A DNA stretch of 64,000 nt from NCBI GenBank assembly GCA_964036045.1, contig OZ038381.1, positions 108,009,367 through 108,073,366 of the forward strand, read 5' to 3'. The stretch is from Eutreptiella sp. 'Long Island Sound 2002'. Taxonomy: Eukaryota; Euglenozoa; Euglenophyceae; Eutreptiales; Eutreptiaceae. Below the pieces are notes generated by a model. It was not told the DNA's origin, did no database searches, and worked only from the letters and a program-made list of their open reading frames with translations. The translations under genes were made by a program, and so were the position numbers. The number at the start of each line of letters is the position of its first letter. Within the stretch, counting starts at the first letter, position 1. Of the stretch, positions 52,241 through 61,629 are shown in pieces.

Positions 52241-54130
52241 GGACCACCTCCCGGTCCCCCTGGCCCTGCCAGGCTTCCTCAACGCGGCAGGGCACGCGAC
52301 GATGCCCACCCCCTACAGCCACACGGAGGGCCGCCTCCTCCCGTACGACGCCGAGGCCGCGCCCGTCCAACGCTGCCTGTGGGCCGCGGTCACCGCCGCG
52401 CAGGATGAGCCCTCCCTGGTGCCCTGGCTGGGCCCTGCAGAGCAGCAAGCCTACGGGTCCATGCCCGCGGCCGCAGTGGGCAAGGTGTTCGAACACCTCC
52501 ACGCGGCACATGACGGCCTGGCGCGTGTGGTGTGACGCCGGCAGCCGTCCCCGGCGGGCACAGACCCGGCAGGAGGGGACCCCCCAGAGAGCGGGAAACG
52601 GCTCCAGGCGGCGATCCTCCGCTACCACACCCTGGCAGCGTGCGCGCCGGCAGCATACCAAGCGGACGCGGCACGGCATGGCATCCTGTCTGAGGCGGCA
52701 CTGCGGCTCACAGAAGAGCTGCGAGGTGCATCGCCCGGGTTCTGCCCGGCCACGCAGGGCCAGCTACAGGAGGAGCTGGAGAGGCAAGCAGCCGCCCTCG
52801 AAGAGGACATCCGCCACTTGCGCGCACTCCTGGCGGCTGACCGCAAGCGCGCCATCAAAGATTTCTGGCGCCGCCACGCCCAGGACATCGCCCAGCGGTG
52901 GGGAGCCGTGCGGGGGGCCATAGAGGTAGAGGCCCCGGGCCCGTCGGGCCTCTGGAACGTGCGGGTCCCCAACACCCAAACGCTCCTTACAGAGGCCCAC
53001 GACGTGATGTTGGCGGTTCGCGCCTTCTGGCGGGAACTGTATGACAAACGCCCGGTGGACCTCCCCGGCTTCCAGGCAGTCCTCAGCCGCCACGTGCCCC
53101 GGGTCCCTGAAGGGTCCTGGGCCCGGGTCCAGCAGTACTCCATGCAGGACCTGCAGTCCGCCCTGGACAAGGCCGATGGCAAGGCCCCGGGTCCCAACCA
53201 CGTGGAGGCCCGTTTCATCAAGGCCCTCCCGGCACCCGTCCAGTGGCTCCTGGTCCACTCCTACCGGGCCATCCTCTGCGGCGCCCCGCTGCCGATGCAC
53301 TGGAGGGACGCGCACATATGGCTCAGCGCCAAGGTGCCGGGCTCTGCCCGGCTGGACGACTACAGACCCACAGCCCTGGGCCAGCTGGACATGAAGCTGC
53401 TCACGGGCGCACTCATCCAGCGCATCACGGAAGTGCTCACACGGCACGGAGTGGTCAGTGACTAGCATCAAGGGGCCCTCACTGGCTCCAACACGAGCCC
53501 TCCCCTGTTCATGGCGCAGCGGCAGCTCCAACGGGGAAGGCCCAACTACGTCTTCTCCTTCGACGCCCGCAAGGCCTTCGACACCGCCCCGCACGGCGCC
53601 CTCCACCTCATCCTACGCCACCTCTCAGTGCCGCCGGAGGTCATCGACCTGCTGCTCTTCCTCCACACGTGCGCCAGGCAGTGCATCGTCACCGCGCACG
53701 GGCTGACACAGCCCGTCCACATGCTGCGCGGCGTCCGGCAGGGCAACCCCGAAAGCCCCCTGCTGTACGCGCTCCTCCTGGAGCCCCTGCTCAGGGCCCA
53801 GGGGCACCGCCTGTGTCCGCCCGGAGAGGCCGAACGGGGCCTCATCCAGGCCTACATAGACGACCTGCTGGTAGTGGCCCGCACGCTGCAGCACTTCGTC
53901 GAGGGGGTGGAGGCGGTGGCTGCGTACCTGGGGATGATGGGCATGGAGCTCAACCCCCGCAAGTGCGGCACGGCCACCACGGAGGGGGTCCCGGGCCTGC
54001 AGCTGCGCCTCTTTCCGCACCTGGAAAAGCCATGGCACTGGGTGCCGGCGGCGGACTCCGTCCCCTACCTGGGACTCTAGCTGCAGCCGGACGGGGAATT
54101 CTCCCTGCAGCGCAAACAACGCGTACGCCT
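52230..54130 (+). pseudogene. LINE-B ORF2: SDH motif, linker and reverse transcriptase (5' part)
   Basis: One phase carries SDHLPVPLALPGFLNAAGHA, a linker with a coiled-coil-like stretch (ELERQAAALEEDIRHLRALL) and RT motifs: DKADGKAPGPNHVEARFIKA, DDYRPTALGQLDMKLL, FSFDARKAFDTAPH (catalytic Asp), GVRQGNPESPLLYALLL and IQAYIDDLLVVA (YIDD). In-frame stops TGA (~52533), TAG (53463-53465) and TAG (54078-54080) interrupt it without loss of phase, which suggests recent point mutations. At 54131 a terminal inverted repeat begins and the thumb region resumes at 60786. Confidence 0.85.
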
Positions 54131-54157
54131 CCCTTGGAACCCGTTTTGCCCATGTAG
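54131..54157 (+). repeat. Terminal inverted repeat, left
   Basis: CCCTTGGAACCCGTTTTGCC and seven further bases pair with the complement of 60759-60785, with two mismatches (T/A at the 5th base and T/A near the inner end). It directly follows the truncated LINE-B RT codons. Confidence 0.85.
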
Positions 54158-54947
54158 ATGGCGGCACTAGTGTGCAACCCCTGTGATGAAGTGTGACATA
54201 GGGCACTTGCACACCCCTTGCACACCCAACCCAAACTTTCATTTCACCCTCTTTTTTCGTGGTTTTTGGGTGCCACCGAATATCCCATGGCATATTCCAT
54301 TAGTGTACTATGACCCAAACCTCTCACATGCCCCAAACGTGTGTCCCATACCCATGTAACCCCCCCCCAAAAATTCCCAAATGCGGGGGTTGTGCAACCG
54401 CCCCCTTGCACAACCAACCCCTTCGACATGCCATCCTAACCAAAGGGACCGTGCTTCCACGGTGTGCTTGTAATGAATAGGTTGTGGAGAGAAGTGAACC
54501 ATGTTTTTTACCATCACACACCACAATATTTCACATTCAAACCGCTTCTTGTCTACCCCCATTGGTGTGTGCAACCCCCCAATTTCACCGGTTGCACTTG
54601 TGCAACCGTGTGCAACCGTGTGCAACCACCATGCTACGCGCGGTGCGCGCCGTAGTACAAAAAAAGAAGAATCCATTCAATGCGAGCACATGTGGAAAAT
54701 GCACTACAAATCACACATAATATAAGCAAAGACGCATCCTCCATCATTGGAATCACATGTCATCACCACAATGGAACCCCATTTCAAGGAGTCCTTGTCG
54801 CACCACAGGCGTCACACGTGCCCACGATGCACTCGTGTAGCATACAAGAGCATAGCGTTCCCCAGGCCAACGCGTAGGTCCAGGCAAATGATATGCATTG
54901 AAGAGGACGCGGGCTCTTGCATCGACCAAGCATCCCCATACGAGTCG
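54158..54947. other. Subterminal noncoding region with TTGCACA clusters
   Basis: No convincing gene. Three clusters of the word TTGCACA or its complement lie at about 54172-54228, 54393-54417 and 54566-54633, including short direct runs such as gtgcaaccgtgtgcaaccgt. Repeated subterminal words are typical transposase-binding sites in DNA transposons, although the same word also fills introns deeper in the element. Confidence 0.6.
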
Positions 54948-56222
54948 CTACCCCCAATGTGCCCATGCACGGGCCTTGACTTCCCCCCCACCCAAATAAC
55001 CCGTCGTGAAAAGGTAACCCCCATCGAAATCACCAATGGTGATTTCGCCGGTGAGAGCACAATCGTCGTGGCCATGAGTATGAAGGTTCATGGGGGCACT
55101 CCCTGCGCCATGCACAAGAGCAATGCTTCTGCAGGACAAATGGGGGAGTTGTCGTCGCACAAAATTATCGATACATCGCACCAACGCCTCCATTTTGGAG
55201 GTCCGTGCGGAAATTATAATCTCCTTGCGAAAGCTTGGAAATGCCTGAACGGCCCCAAGGAGGAGCCTCCGATAGTGAGTGCCATGTCTCTCAATGGTCT
55301 CCCAACCCCTTGCATGCCGTAGCTTTCGAACGAGGGTGTCGGCTAGTCATTGCGGAGGTGGCGAGCTCCATAGCTTTTGCGTTGCGTCCAAACCCTCCTT
55401 GTTCGGCGTCTTTGTCTTGAGTGCCTCATCGCTCTTCCCCTCTTCTGCCACGGGCACACTTGTGTCACTTGGGGTGGCGGGCTTGTCATTGACATTCTCC
55501 GTGGGCTTAGCCTCTCCTTGCTCTCCCTCTTGCATGGGTTCATCCTCTTCCTTCATGCCTTCCTTTGCGTCGGTACACACCATTTCTTCATCGGCCTTGG
55601 TTGGGGACTCCCCTTCGTCCATTGTTTGCAGGTCACGGTCACCGTCACCATTGGGCTCCATCACGCCTTCGCCGGCCCCACTCGACACGGCAATGCCATC
55701 CCCATCGGGTTCGTCGCCACCACCCTTGGCCTCGGCATCCGGCACCGTCTCTTTTTCTTTGTGCTCGGTGGCTTCCGCCACTTTGTCATTGTCCTCATTG
55801 GCTACCGCCACTTCCGCATTGTCCCCCTTGTCAACGCCCTTGTCCTCGTGCCCCTCGTTCATCTTTTTGAGTGCTTGCACCGCATCGTCTTTGTTTGTAA
55901 ATGAGGTCTTTCCCGGGACGACGCATACGGACCACATGACGTTAGCCGCCACCTCCTCATCATCTTCTCATTGCGGTGGGATTCGGACCAACTCTTGTCC
56001 CTTCTTCGGTTTCTTGTTGCCTTTTTGAGGTTGGCTTTTCCCGCCAACGGCGAGTCGGTAGCCACCATTCGGTCCTTCCAACAAGCACCATCGTACACAA
56101 CAAGCGGGCGGAAGGCCGAACTTCTTGCACGCCTCCGCACGCTTGTCCGCGGCCTCCTTCCGCCGTTGCCTCGCGAGGTCCCACGAAGGTAAGATGTGCA
56201 ACCGGTGTGCAAGTGTGTGCAA

Positions 56223-56321
56223 CTGCGCGAAAGTGAGTGCTTGCACAAGTTGCACAAGGGTTGCACACTAGTTGCACAAGCTATGTAACATGGAATGCGA
56301 GTAAACACGACGGTGTCACAC
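56223..56321 (-). other. Putative 99-bp intron made of TTGCACA words
   Basis: Starts GTGTGACACC after GCCGCGGAG and ends TTTCGCGCAG. It contains several TGTGCAA words. Removal joins exon 2 to exon 3 in phase. The acceptor is less certain than the donor because TTGCACA words continue into the first codons of exon 3. Confidence 0.5.
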
Positions 56322-57260
56322 CTCCGCGGCGGGTGTGGCCTTTTCGGGTGCGGCCGGCTCATTTGCATGCGGTGTGCCATGGTCACTTGCTTCATTCGGG
56401 TTCTCCTCTTCTTTTGCATCTTGTTTCGGGCCCTCTTGCGGTTGTGGTACACTCGCCTTTGCGCTTTTCTTCTTCTTTCGCGCGTTTGGTTGTACGCTCT
56501 TGCCTCCATCTCCCTCCTTTTCGTTCGTGGCGGGCTTCTCCTCGTATGCCTCACTTCCTGCCGTTGTATCGCTATCCGATTCCACCGCAAGTCTCTTCCG
56601 TTTGCTCGAGTTTGCCCCACGCCCGTCCTTCTTCTTCTTGGTCTTCTTCGTGTCGTTGGCCACAGGCTCCTTCAATGCGTGTTGGGCCTTGAGCAACATC
56701 ATCTTCGGTGAGACGTGGGACGCTTTTTGGCTTCCTCCTTGCGGAACGGGCGGTCGCCGGGGGGGTGCGGGCTTCTCTTGCTTCTCCATCTTCATTGGCT
56801 TGTGTTCCGTAGGGGGTGCCCAATCACTCTCATCCACAATGGGGTTGCCCAACTCAATATCGTTCCCAAACTTTTCCTCGAGCTTCATTGCCAAATCCAA
56901 TGGAAACTCCGTTGCGGAAGGAAGGTAAGGCGCGGCCTCGTCCAGCCGGACCCGTTGTTGCGGCGTTGCAAAATCCAACGGAAACTCACTTGGGGAGGGG
57001 AGGTGGGGCGCGGCCTTCTCTGACGGGATCCGTGGTTGCGATTTCGTCCCTTGATCCGGGCTTCCCCCGCTCCCGTCCAACTCCCGTAGAGCGGCCTTCA
57101 TATCTTTTTTCCACTTCTTCCTAAGATCCTCCACCTTTCTTGGATCCATGGTGAGCTGCCATTCGTCAATGGGGATCAGCGGCCACACTCCACTCACAAT
57201 CACACCGGGGCCACGCTTGTCGCAAACGAACATGGCGGTCGGCACGTCGGTCGCGGTGAG

Positions 57261-57315
57261 CTGTGAAGGGCGGTTGCACAGGTGCAAGGTGTGCAAGGGT
57301 GTGGTTGCACAACAC
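57261..57315 (-). other. Putative 55-bp intron made of TTGCACA words
   Basis: Starts GTGTTGTGCAACC after AACGCGGAG and ends CCCTTCACAG. The interior is almost only TTGCACA/TGTGCAA words. Splicing keeps phase 0 (Glu then Leu) and joins two protein-like segments; unspliced, the exon 1 phase gives an unrelated arginine-rich reading across exon 2. Confidence 0.65.
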
Positions 57316-57703
57316 CTCCGCGTTGACAAATACCATAGCCAAAATGAACGGATTCATGTGTGGGACCGTAAATGGGGCATCAGATGCATGTCCAATAATA
57401 GAATCAATGCTAAACATCACCCTAGTTGCACCGTGGGCCGCTTACCCACCCGTCCTACAATCATTGACACATGGACTGTGTGCACGACGGCACTTGGACA
57501 GCCTTGCACAGCGGTTGCACACCTTCTCAACGGGGGTGTACGTTGGCGCCATCACATTGAGAGGACTCGGTGTTGTTGGCGGTGCATTGGAGTGTGCCAC
57601 GGCGCCGACGGCTTTCGCGGTGCGCCGATTGCCTCCCGAAATTGTTGCCCCCGCCTCCAATAATGATGGGGGTGACGCACCATATGCCCGATCGTTGTGA
57701 ACG

Positions 57704-58408
57704 TCATATACTTCTTCCAAAACGCCTCCGACATCGCGGAAAAAAAACTGAGGGCCATGGCCATGTCCGTGGCCGCCCGCACGGGCTCTTGGGTTGCCGC
57801 CGCTGACCCACTTGGCTGCAATGGCCTCTCCCAACCCAGGCTTTTTGCCACACCATGAATAAGGCATACAAGGCGGCCTCACTGAGTACCATGCATGCTT
57901 CCTCGTAGCCTTGGAGGCCAATTCTCAAGATTTTCCAATCACTCCACCGCGTCGCGGTGAGGGCGGAGCCTTGCCACGGATGCGTGATAATTCCTGAGGG
58001 GTCGACTTGCCGGCACTTCTTGAGCCAATGACACAATGCGCGCCTATACAAATATTTTGGCGTTACATCGCGAAGCCAACGCCATTCCAAACTGTCATCA
58101 GCAATCGGGGTGTCAATGTGACAACTATGGTGCACCAACAACTCGCTTTTACATGGGAAGTGGGATTGCAATTGAGGCGGGGTGGTTTGCTCAGTTGGTG
58201 AGTTGCTCGCTTGCTCATCAATTTGCGGCTTCTTCGGCATTGTCAAACCACTACTAGTCGACGCTTGACTCCCGCTGCCTTGAAACCCGCTCCCACTTGC
58301 TTGTACGGGTCTACTTGGCGCTCCACTTGACGCTCCACTACCACTCCCGTCCCCACTTGCTTGTAGGAGTTGTAATAATTGTTGGAGTTGTTGGAGTTGT
58401 GGATCCAT
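57704..58408 (-). CDS. Gln/Ser-rich small protein gene of the TIR element
   Basis: ATG at 58408 opens MDPQLQQLQQLLQLLQASG, a leucine/glutamine heptad-like coil, then Ser/Gly-rich spacer and a compact domain (EWRWLRDVTPKYLYRRALCH, WSDWKILRIGLQGYEEACMV, ALYALFMVWQKAWVG). The phase then becomes less convincing. Near 57851 an alternative phase (MALSFFSAMSEAFWKKYMTF) or an intron starting GTGTGG may continue the protein, so the 3' half is uncertain. A 100-bp putative intron (58527-58428, GTGTGCAAG ... TTTCCGTAG, full of TTGCACA words) lies in its leader. The family is not recognised. Between 57421 and 57703 a further exon ending PTYTPVEK before GTGTGCAACC is possible. Confidence 0.4.
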   Translation of the reverse strand: MDPQLQQLQQLLQLLQASGDGSGSGASSGAPSRPVQASGSGFQGSGSQASTSSGLTMPKKPQIDEQASNSPTEQTTPPQLQSHFPCKSELLVHHSCHIDTPIADDSLEWRWLRDVTPKYLYRRALCHWLKKCRQVDPSGIITHPWQGSALTATRWSDWKILRIGLQGYEEACMVLSEAALYALFMVWQKAWVGRGHCSQVGQRRQPKSPCGRPRTWPWPSVFFPRCRRRFGRSI

Positions 58409-58619
58409 GGTCGCCCATGCGCAACCGCTACGGAAAGAAATATGGGAAGAGAGTGTGCAACGTGCGGTTGCACAATGCAACAACCCACTTGCACACATTG
58501 CACACCACTTGCACAAGACTTGCACACGCTCCGCGTCCGGCGTACGACACACATGCACATGTCCAAAAACATTGCGGTCCAATCTGTTACTAGATGACAT
58601 GCAACATGAAGAGACACAC

Positions 58620-60573
58620 CTAATCAGCATTTGCACGTTGCCATCGAGGCATCTCCTTGGCAAGGAAGAGACGTTCTAGCGCTTGCGTGACGAGGCGCGT
58701 GTCGCGTTCCGTTGGAGTGCCTTTCCCTCCTCCCCTAGCCGAAGAGCACAAAAAATGGTCCTGGAAGAGGTAGTTTAGCAACTCGACAATGTCGCCGCTA
58801 AACATACCGCAACCCCACGGATGCAAATTTTTCAGAACCTCGGGAGCATCAAATTGTAGCCATAACAAATATGGCGATCGAATGGTAGAACAAATTGTTC
58901 GTTTGAACTTCTTCGCGATGGATTTACAATTGAGGGCGTTCGAATTGAACTCCCAACTTTGTAGTGCCGTAAGTAAAGAAGCCATTTGTACAACAACATC
59001 AATGACATGGTTTGGAAGCTTCATGGCCTTGCCAATATGACGCCAGTTTGCCAACAAGAGCCATGTATCTTCCCCATCTGGAGAGGCATGGCCCTTGAGA
59101 GCAATTTTGGTCTTGAAACAATTGAGGCGATCTTGAACACGATCCTTAGTGGCCGGCAGAAGGTGCTTGCACTTCTTCCTAATGAATTTGGTGAGGTAGT
59201 CACCAACCGGAATAACAAGATGCAATATGCACATAACCACAAATTTGAACCGTCCCTCTATATGCAACAACGGTTCACACACACATCCTTTGGCGGTGGT
59301 ACAATCCAACCCCTTCTTATGAAGTTGATATAATTTTTTGTCACTCTTGGGTGAACGCCGCCAATTTCGGTCCTCCCACTTTTTCTTGACCTCGCACCAC
59401 GTCGCGTAAGTATAAATACTCCCAATGCGAAAATAGCTTGAAATTCCTACCACTTTACGGAGCCATGGGGAGTCACCACCCAACATGACTCGGGCACGAC
59501 ACCATTTTTCACGAATGAGGATCCATCTGGTATTCATAATACTTTGGATTGCCTCCAAAGTCTTTGCAAAAATTGCACGTAGAGCATCGATGTCGTGCTC
59601 ACTTGTGAGGGCGACATCGATGGTCCAATTATAAGCTAGGGTGCGCGCCTTCTGACCATGGTTGGCAAACCCAATGGCCAATTGCACCCAGGGGCGAGAT
59701 CCACAAGGGAATCCATCACCCCGAACGATCAAAACATATGGTCCTTCCCCATCCAAAAGCGGGAATGACATTGTATCGAGTATATCGTCTTGAGTTGAGA
59801 TATACTTAAAAAACTCATCAAGAGCCCAACGGACACCTACCTCCCCATTGTAATCGCTTGGGAGTAGGATTTGCTTGCTCCCAAGCTCCCGCCAAGCAAT
59901 CCTGAAAGCCTCAAACGATGGAAAGGGGTGCTCCCAATTAGCGGGGAGGCGCCCCTTCCCATCATTGCGAAGCTTGGATACCCAACGGATAAGGTTCTTG
60001 TACCTAGAAAGGGAGAGGCATATATTGGTAGTTGCACAAGTGCAACCGTGTGCAAACGGTGCAATAAACTATTTGCACACATGTTTGCACAAAGCATAAC
60101 GTCGCCATCATCGCACTTTTTTTATGAATGTGGTGTTATACGATGTCCTAGTGTGCAAGTTAGAGTATGTAGGTATCCCGAATGGAGTGAATGACCACAT
60201 TAGACGATTCATGAGAATGATATGGCTTCCAAAGTGTGCAAGTGGTCACTTGCACACCACAAGGAGCGGTTGCACAATGCATCAATAACGCAAAAAAGCG
60301 ACATAGCAAGAAAGATCACCATTGTTTTGGCATTTCAAGCTCCAAAACGAGGCAGACAGCCTCGGTAGGTGTGTAAACCTGCCGAATGGCGTCCTTTGCG
60401 CGTTTCTTGTATCGTTTTTGCTCATTGATGCGTGCATTGAGGCGATCCAATAGGGCGGTACCCAGTGCCGTTGGGGTAAATAGTCCCACAAGGTCATCCA
60501 TCAAGTCCTCGCTGGTAAAACTACCGTAGGTAGTTCTAATAAACTGGGAAATAGCATTTCCTTGCAAAACCAT
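58620..60573 (-). CDS. Transposase-like gene, two exons
   Basis: Exon 1 (60573-60321) reads ISQFIRTTYGSFTSEDLMDD through VCLVLELEMPKQ. A 317-bp intron (60320-60004, GTGATC ... TTTCTAG) splits a Trp codon, and exon 2 (60003-58620) continues WYKNLIRWVSKLRND. Total is about 545 residues with no internal stop. Possible catalytic motifs are VLIVRGDGFPCG, ARVMLGGDSPWLRKVVG and CILHLVIPVGDYL, an order of Asp, Gly-Gly-Asp and Leu-His reminiscent of large DDE transposases, plus Cys pairs (CTTAKGCVC). The C-terminus (HPWGCGMFSGDIVELLNYLF) is well ordered. The superfamily is not recognised. It is the largest intact gene between the TIRs, so a transposase role is the simplest inference. The start could lie upstream of 60573. 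Confidence 0.5.
60004..60320 (-). other. Putative 317-bp intron with two TTGCACA clusters
   Basis: The donor CAATG|GTGATC and acceptor TTTCTAG|GTACAAG join the two exons in phase through a split Trp codon. TTGCACA/TGTGCAA words cluster at ~60033-60092 and ~60215-60282. The middle is AT-rich without the motif. Confidence 0.65.
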
Positions 60574-60758
60574 TGCAAATCTGGCAAATGGCTAGTAAAT
60601 TTCTCGTGAAATTTAAGATGCGGCACCGATGGCGGCAGCTGCGACGGCGGCGCCAGCGCGGTTGCACAGGGATTGCACTGTGCAACTGCAGTGCAATTCT
60701 GTGCAACTGGCAGAAATTGAGTGCAACTGCGTGCAAACATCAATTTTTCTGTGCAACT
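60574..60758. other. Right subterminal region with TTGCACA cluster
   Basis: About 100 bp before the right TIR are packed with the word (ggttgcacagggattgcac, ctgtgcaactgg, gcgtgcaaacatc). Together with the left subterminal clusters this gives similar motif content at both ends. No gene; it may hold the promoter of the adjacent minus-strand gene. Confidence 0.55.
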
Positions 60759-60785
60759 CTACTTGGGCAAAACGGGTTCCTAGGG
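60759..60785 (-). repeat. Terminal inverted repeat, right
   Basis: The complement reads CCCTAGGAACCCGTTTTGCC and seven more bases, matching 54131-54157 at 25 of 27 positions. LINE-B protein sequence (AAVHHWCLNTLAP) resumes directly after it. Confidence 0.85.
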
Positions 60786-61629
60786 CTGCGGTGCACCACT
60801 GGTGCCTGAACACCCTCGCGCCGCCGAAAGTGGTACAGGACGTCATCCTGGCGATCCTAGGGGGAGTGACGCAATACGTCGCCTCCTTCATCGCCCACGA
60901 CTCCGACACCGCGCGCCACCTGGACGACATCACGGTCCAGGTCGCGAAGGACAGGGCGCAATACGCCTTCGACGCCTCGCGGGACAGCCTGCAGGATGAC
61001 CGGACCCTGGGGCTCACGCGGGTGCCAACGCGGTGCCAGCAGGCGGCGGTGGCCCTCGTGGGCACACTCGACCACCGCCGCTCAACGTCTGTGCGTGCCG
61101 AGGTCACCAGGATGTTCTACCAAAATCGCCAGCGCGCACGGCATATGCCCCGAGCTGCACTACCCCGTCCTGGAATTCGCAACCCTGGCGGGGGGCGGCT
61201 GGGTCCACCGCATACCCCGGGCCCTGGCCGCCCAGGGAGTGGGGCTCTACAACCCCATCGCGTGCCCCAGGGCAGCCCACGTCAAACTACAGTCCCCACC
61301 GGGCAACATCGTCACGCTGCGCACCGCCAAGCTACAACACCGCGACACGTGCCGCCTGACGGTGCCACACACAACGCCGTGGCATGGGCCCCACGGGCCG
61401 CACCACCCCTTCCCCGATGATGACGACCTGTGGCCCACGGCGATGCGGGATGGCTCAACCAGTGCGCCGATAATCACCTTCACTTTTGCCGCCGTGAGCA
61501 GGAGCCCACCAACCAGCCCGGCTGGCGCGACGCCTTGGTCCACCTCTTCCACACCACCGGCACGCGGGACCCCGCGAGAGACTCGTCCACCCCACGAGGG
61601 CCAAGCAGGACGCCCACACTGGCCCACGG
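60786..61629 (+). pseudogene. LINE-B ORF2: RT thumb and following region
   Basis: Resumes with AAVHHWCLNTLAPPKVVQDV and TRHLDDITVQ-like sequence. A helical thumb-like segment follows (TRVPTRCQQAAVALVGTLDH). The phase changes near 61135 (HYPVLEFATLAGGGWVHRIP, LAAQGVGLYNPIACPRAAHV), again near 61440 (QCADNHLHFCRREQEPTNQP) and near 61610 into the C-terminal frame. These single-base lesions and the upstream insertion make the enzyme nonfunctional. Confidence 0.6.

Larger units (their letters stand above)
54948..57420 (-). pseudogene. Lys/Glu-rich protein gene, three exons
   Basis: Exon 1 (57420-57316, ATG at 57420) ends GCGGAG. A 55-bp intron (57315-57261) is followed by exon 2 (57260-56322: TAMFVCDKRGPGVIVSGVWP, then a very Lys/Pro/Glu-rich stretch with KKTKKKKDGRG). 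Exon 2 also ends GCGGAG before a 99-bp intron (56321-56223). Exon 3 (56222-54948) reads ARQRRKEAADKRAEACKKFG, CLLEGPNGGYRLAVGG, an acidic repeat-like stretch, and FPSFRKEIIISARTSKMEAL to a stop. Splicing keeps one phase throughout. Two TGA codons interrupt exon 3 (55970-55968 and 55349-55347), both directly after a CAA codon and without phase loss. Function is unknown. Charged composition suggests a nuclear, DNA- or RNA-associated protein. Confidence 0.5.
54131..60785 (-). mobile_element. 6.65-kb TIR element inserted in LINE-B RT
   Basis: It interrupts the RT exactly between matching inverted ends and contains sequence of a different character: lower GC, intron-bearing minus-strand genes and many TTGCACA/TGTGCAA words. 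The ends agree in 25 of 27 bases around GGAACCCGTTTTGCCCA. Minus-strand order is a transposase-like gene (60573-58620), a short Gln/Ser-rich gene (58408-57704) and a Lys/Glu-rich gene (57420-54948). No clear target duplication is seen, only ct/ct at the outer edges, so the superfamily is unassigned. Gene content plus TIRs favours a cut-and-paste DNA transposon. Confidence 0.75.

Noticed and set aside
55971-56192. Plus-strand SAP-like domain gene
   Set aside because: A short TSGRKAELLARLR stretch resembles a SAP motif and AAG|GTAAGA looks like a donor, but the minus strand carries a longer phase-consistent coding sequence through the same bases.
54170-60760. CRISPR array
   Set aside because: TTGCACA words are short, unevenly spaced and in both orientations, with no uniform repeats or spacers. 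The sequence is eukaryotic.
54129-60787. 2-bp target duplication ct/ct for the TIR element
   Set aside because: Two matching bases next to the TIR are expected by chance, and restoring the LINE-B phase does not support it.
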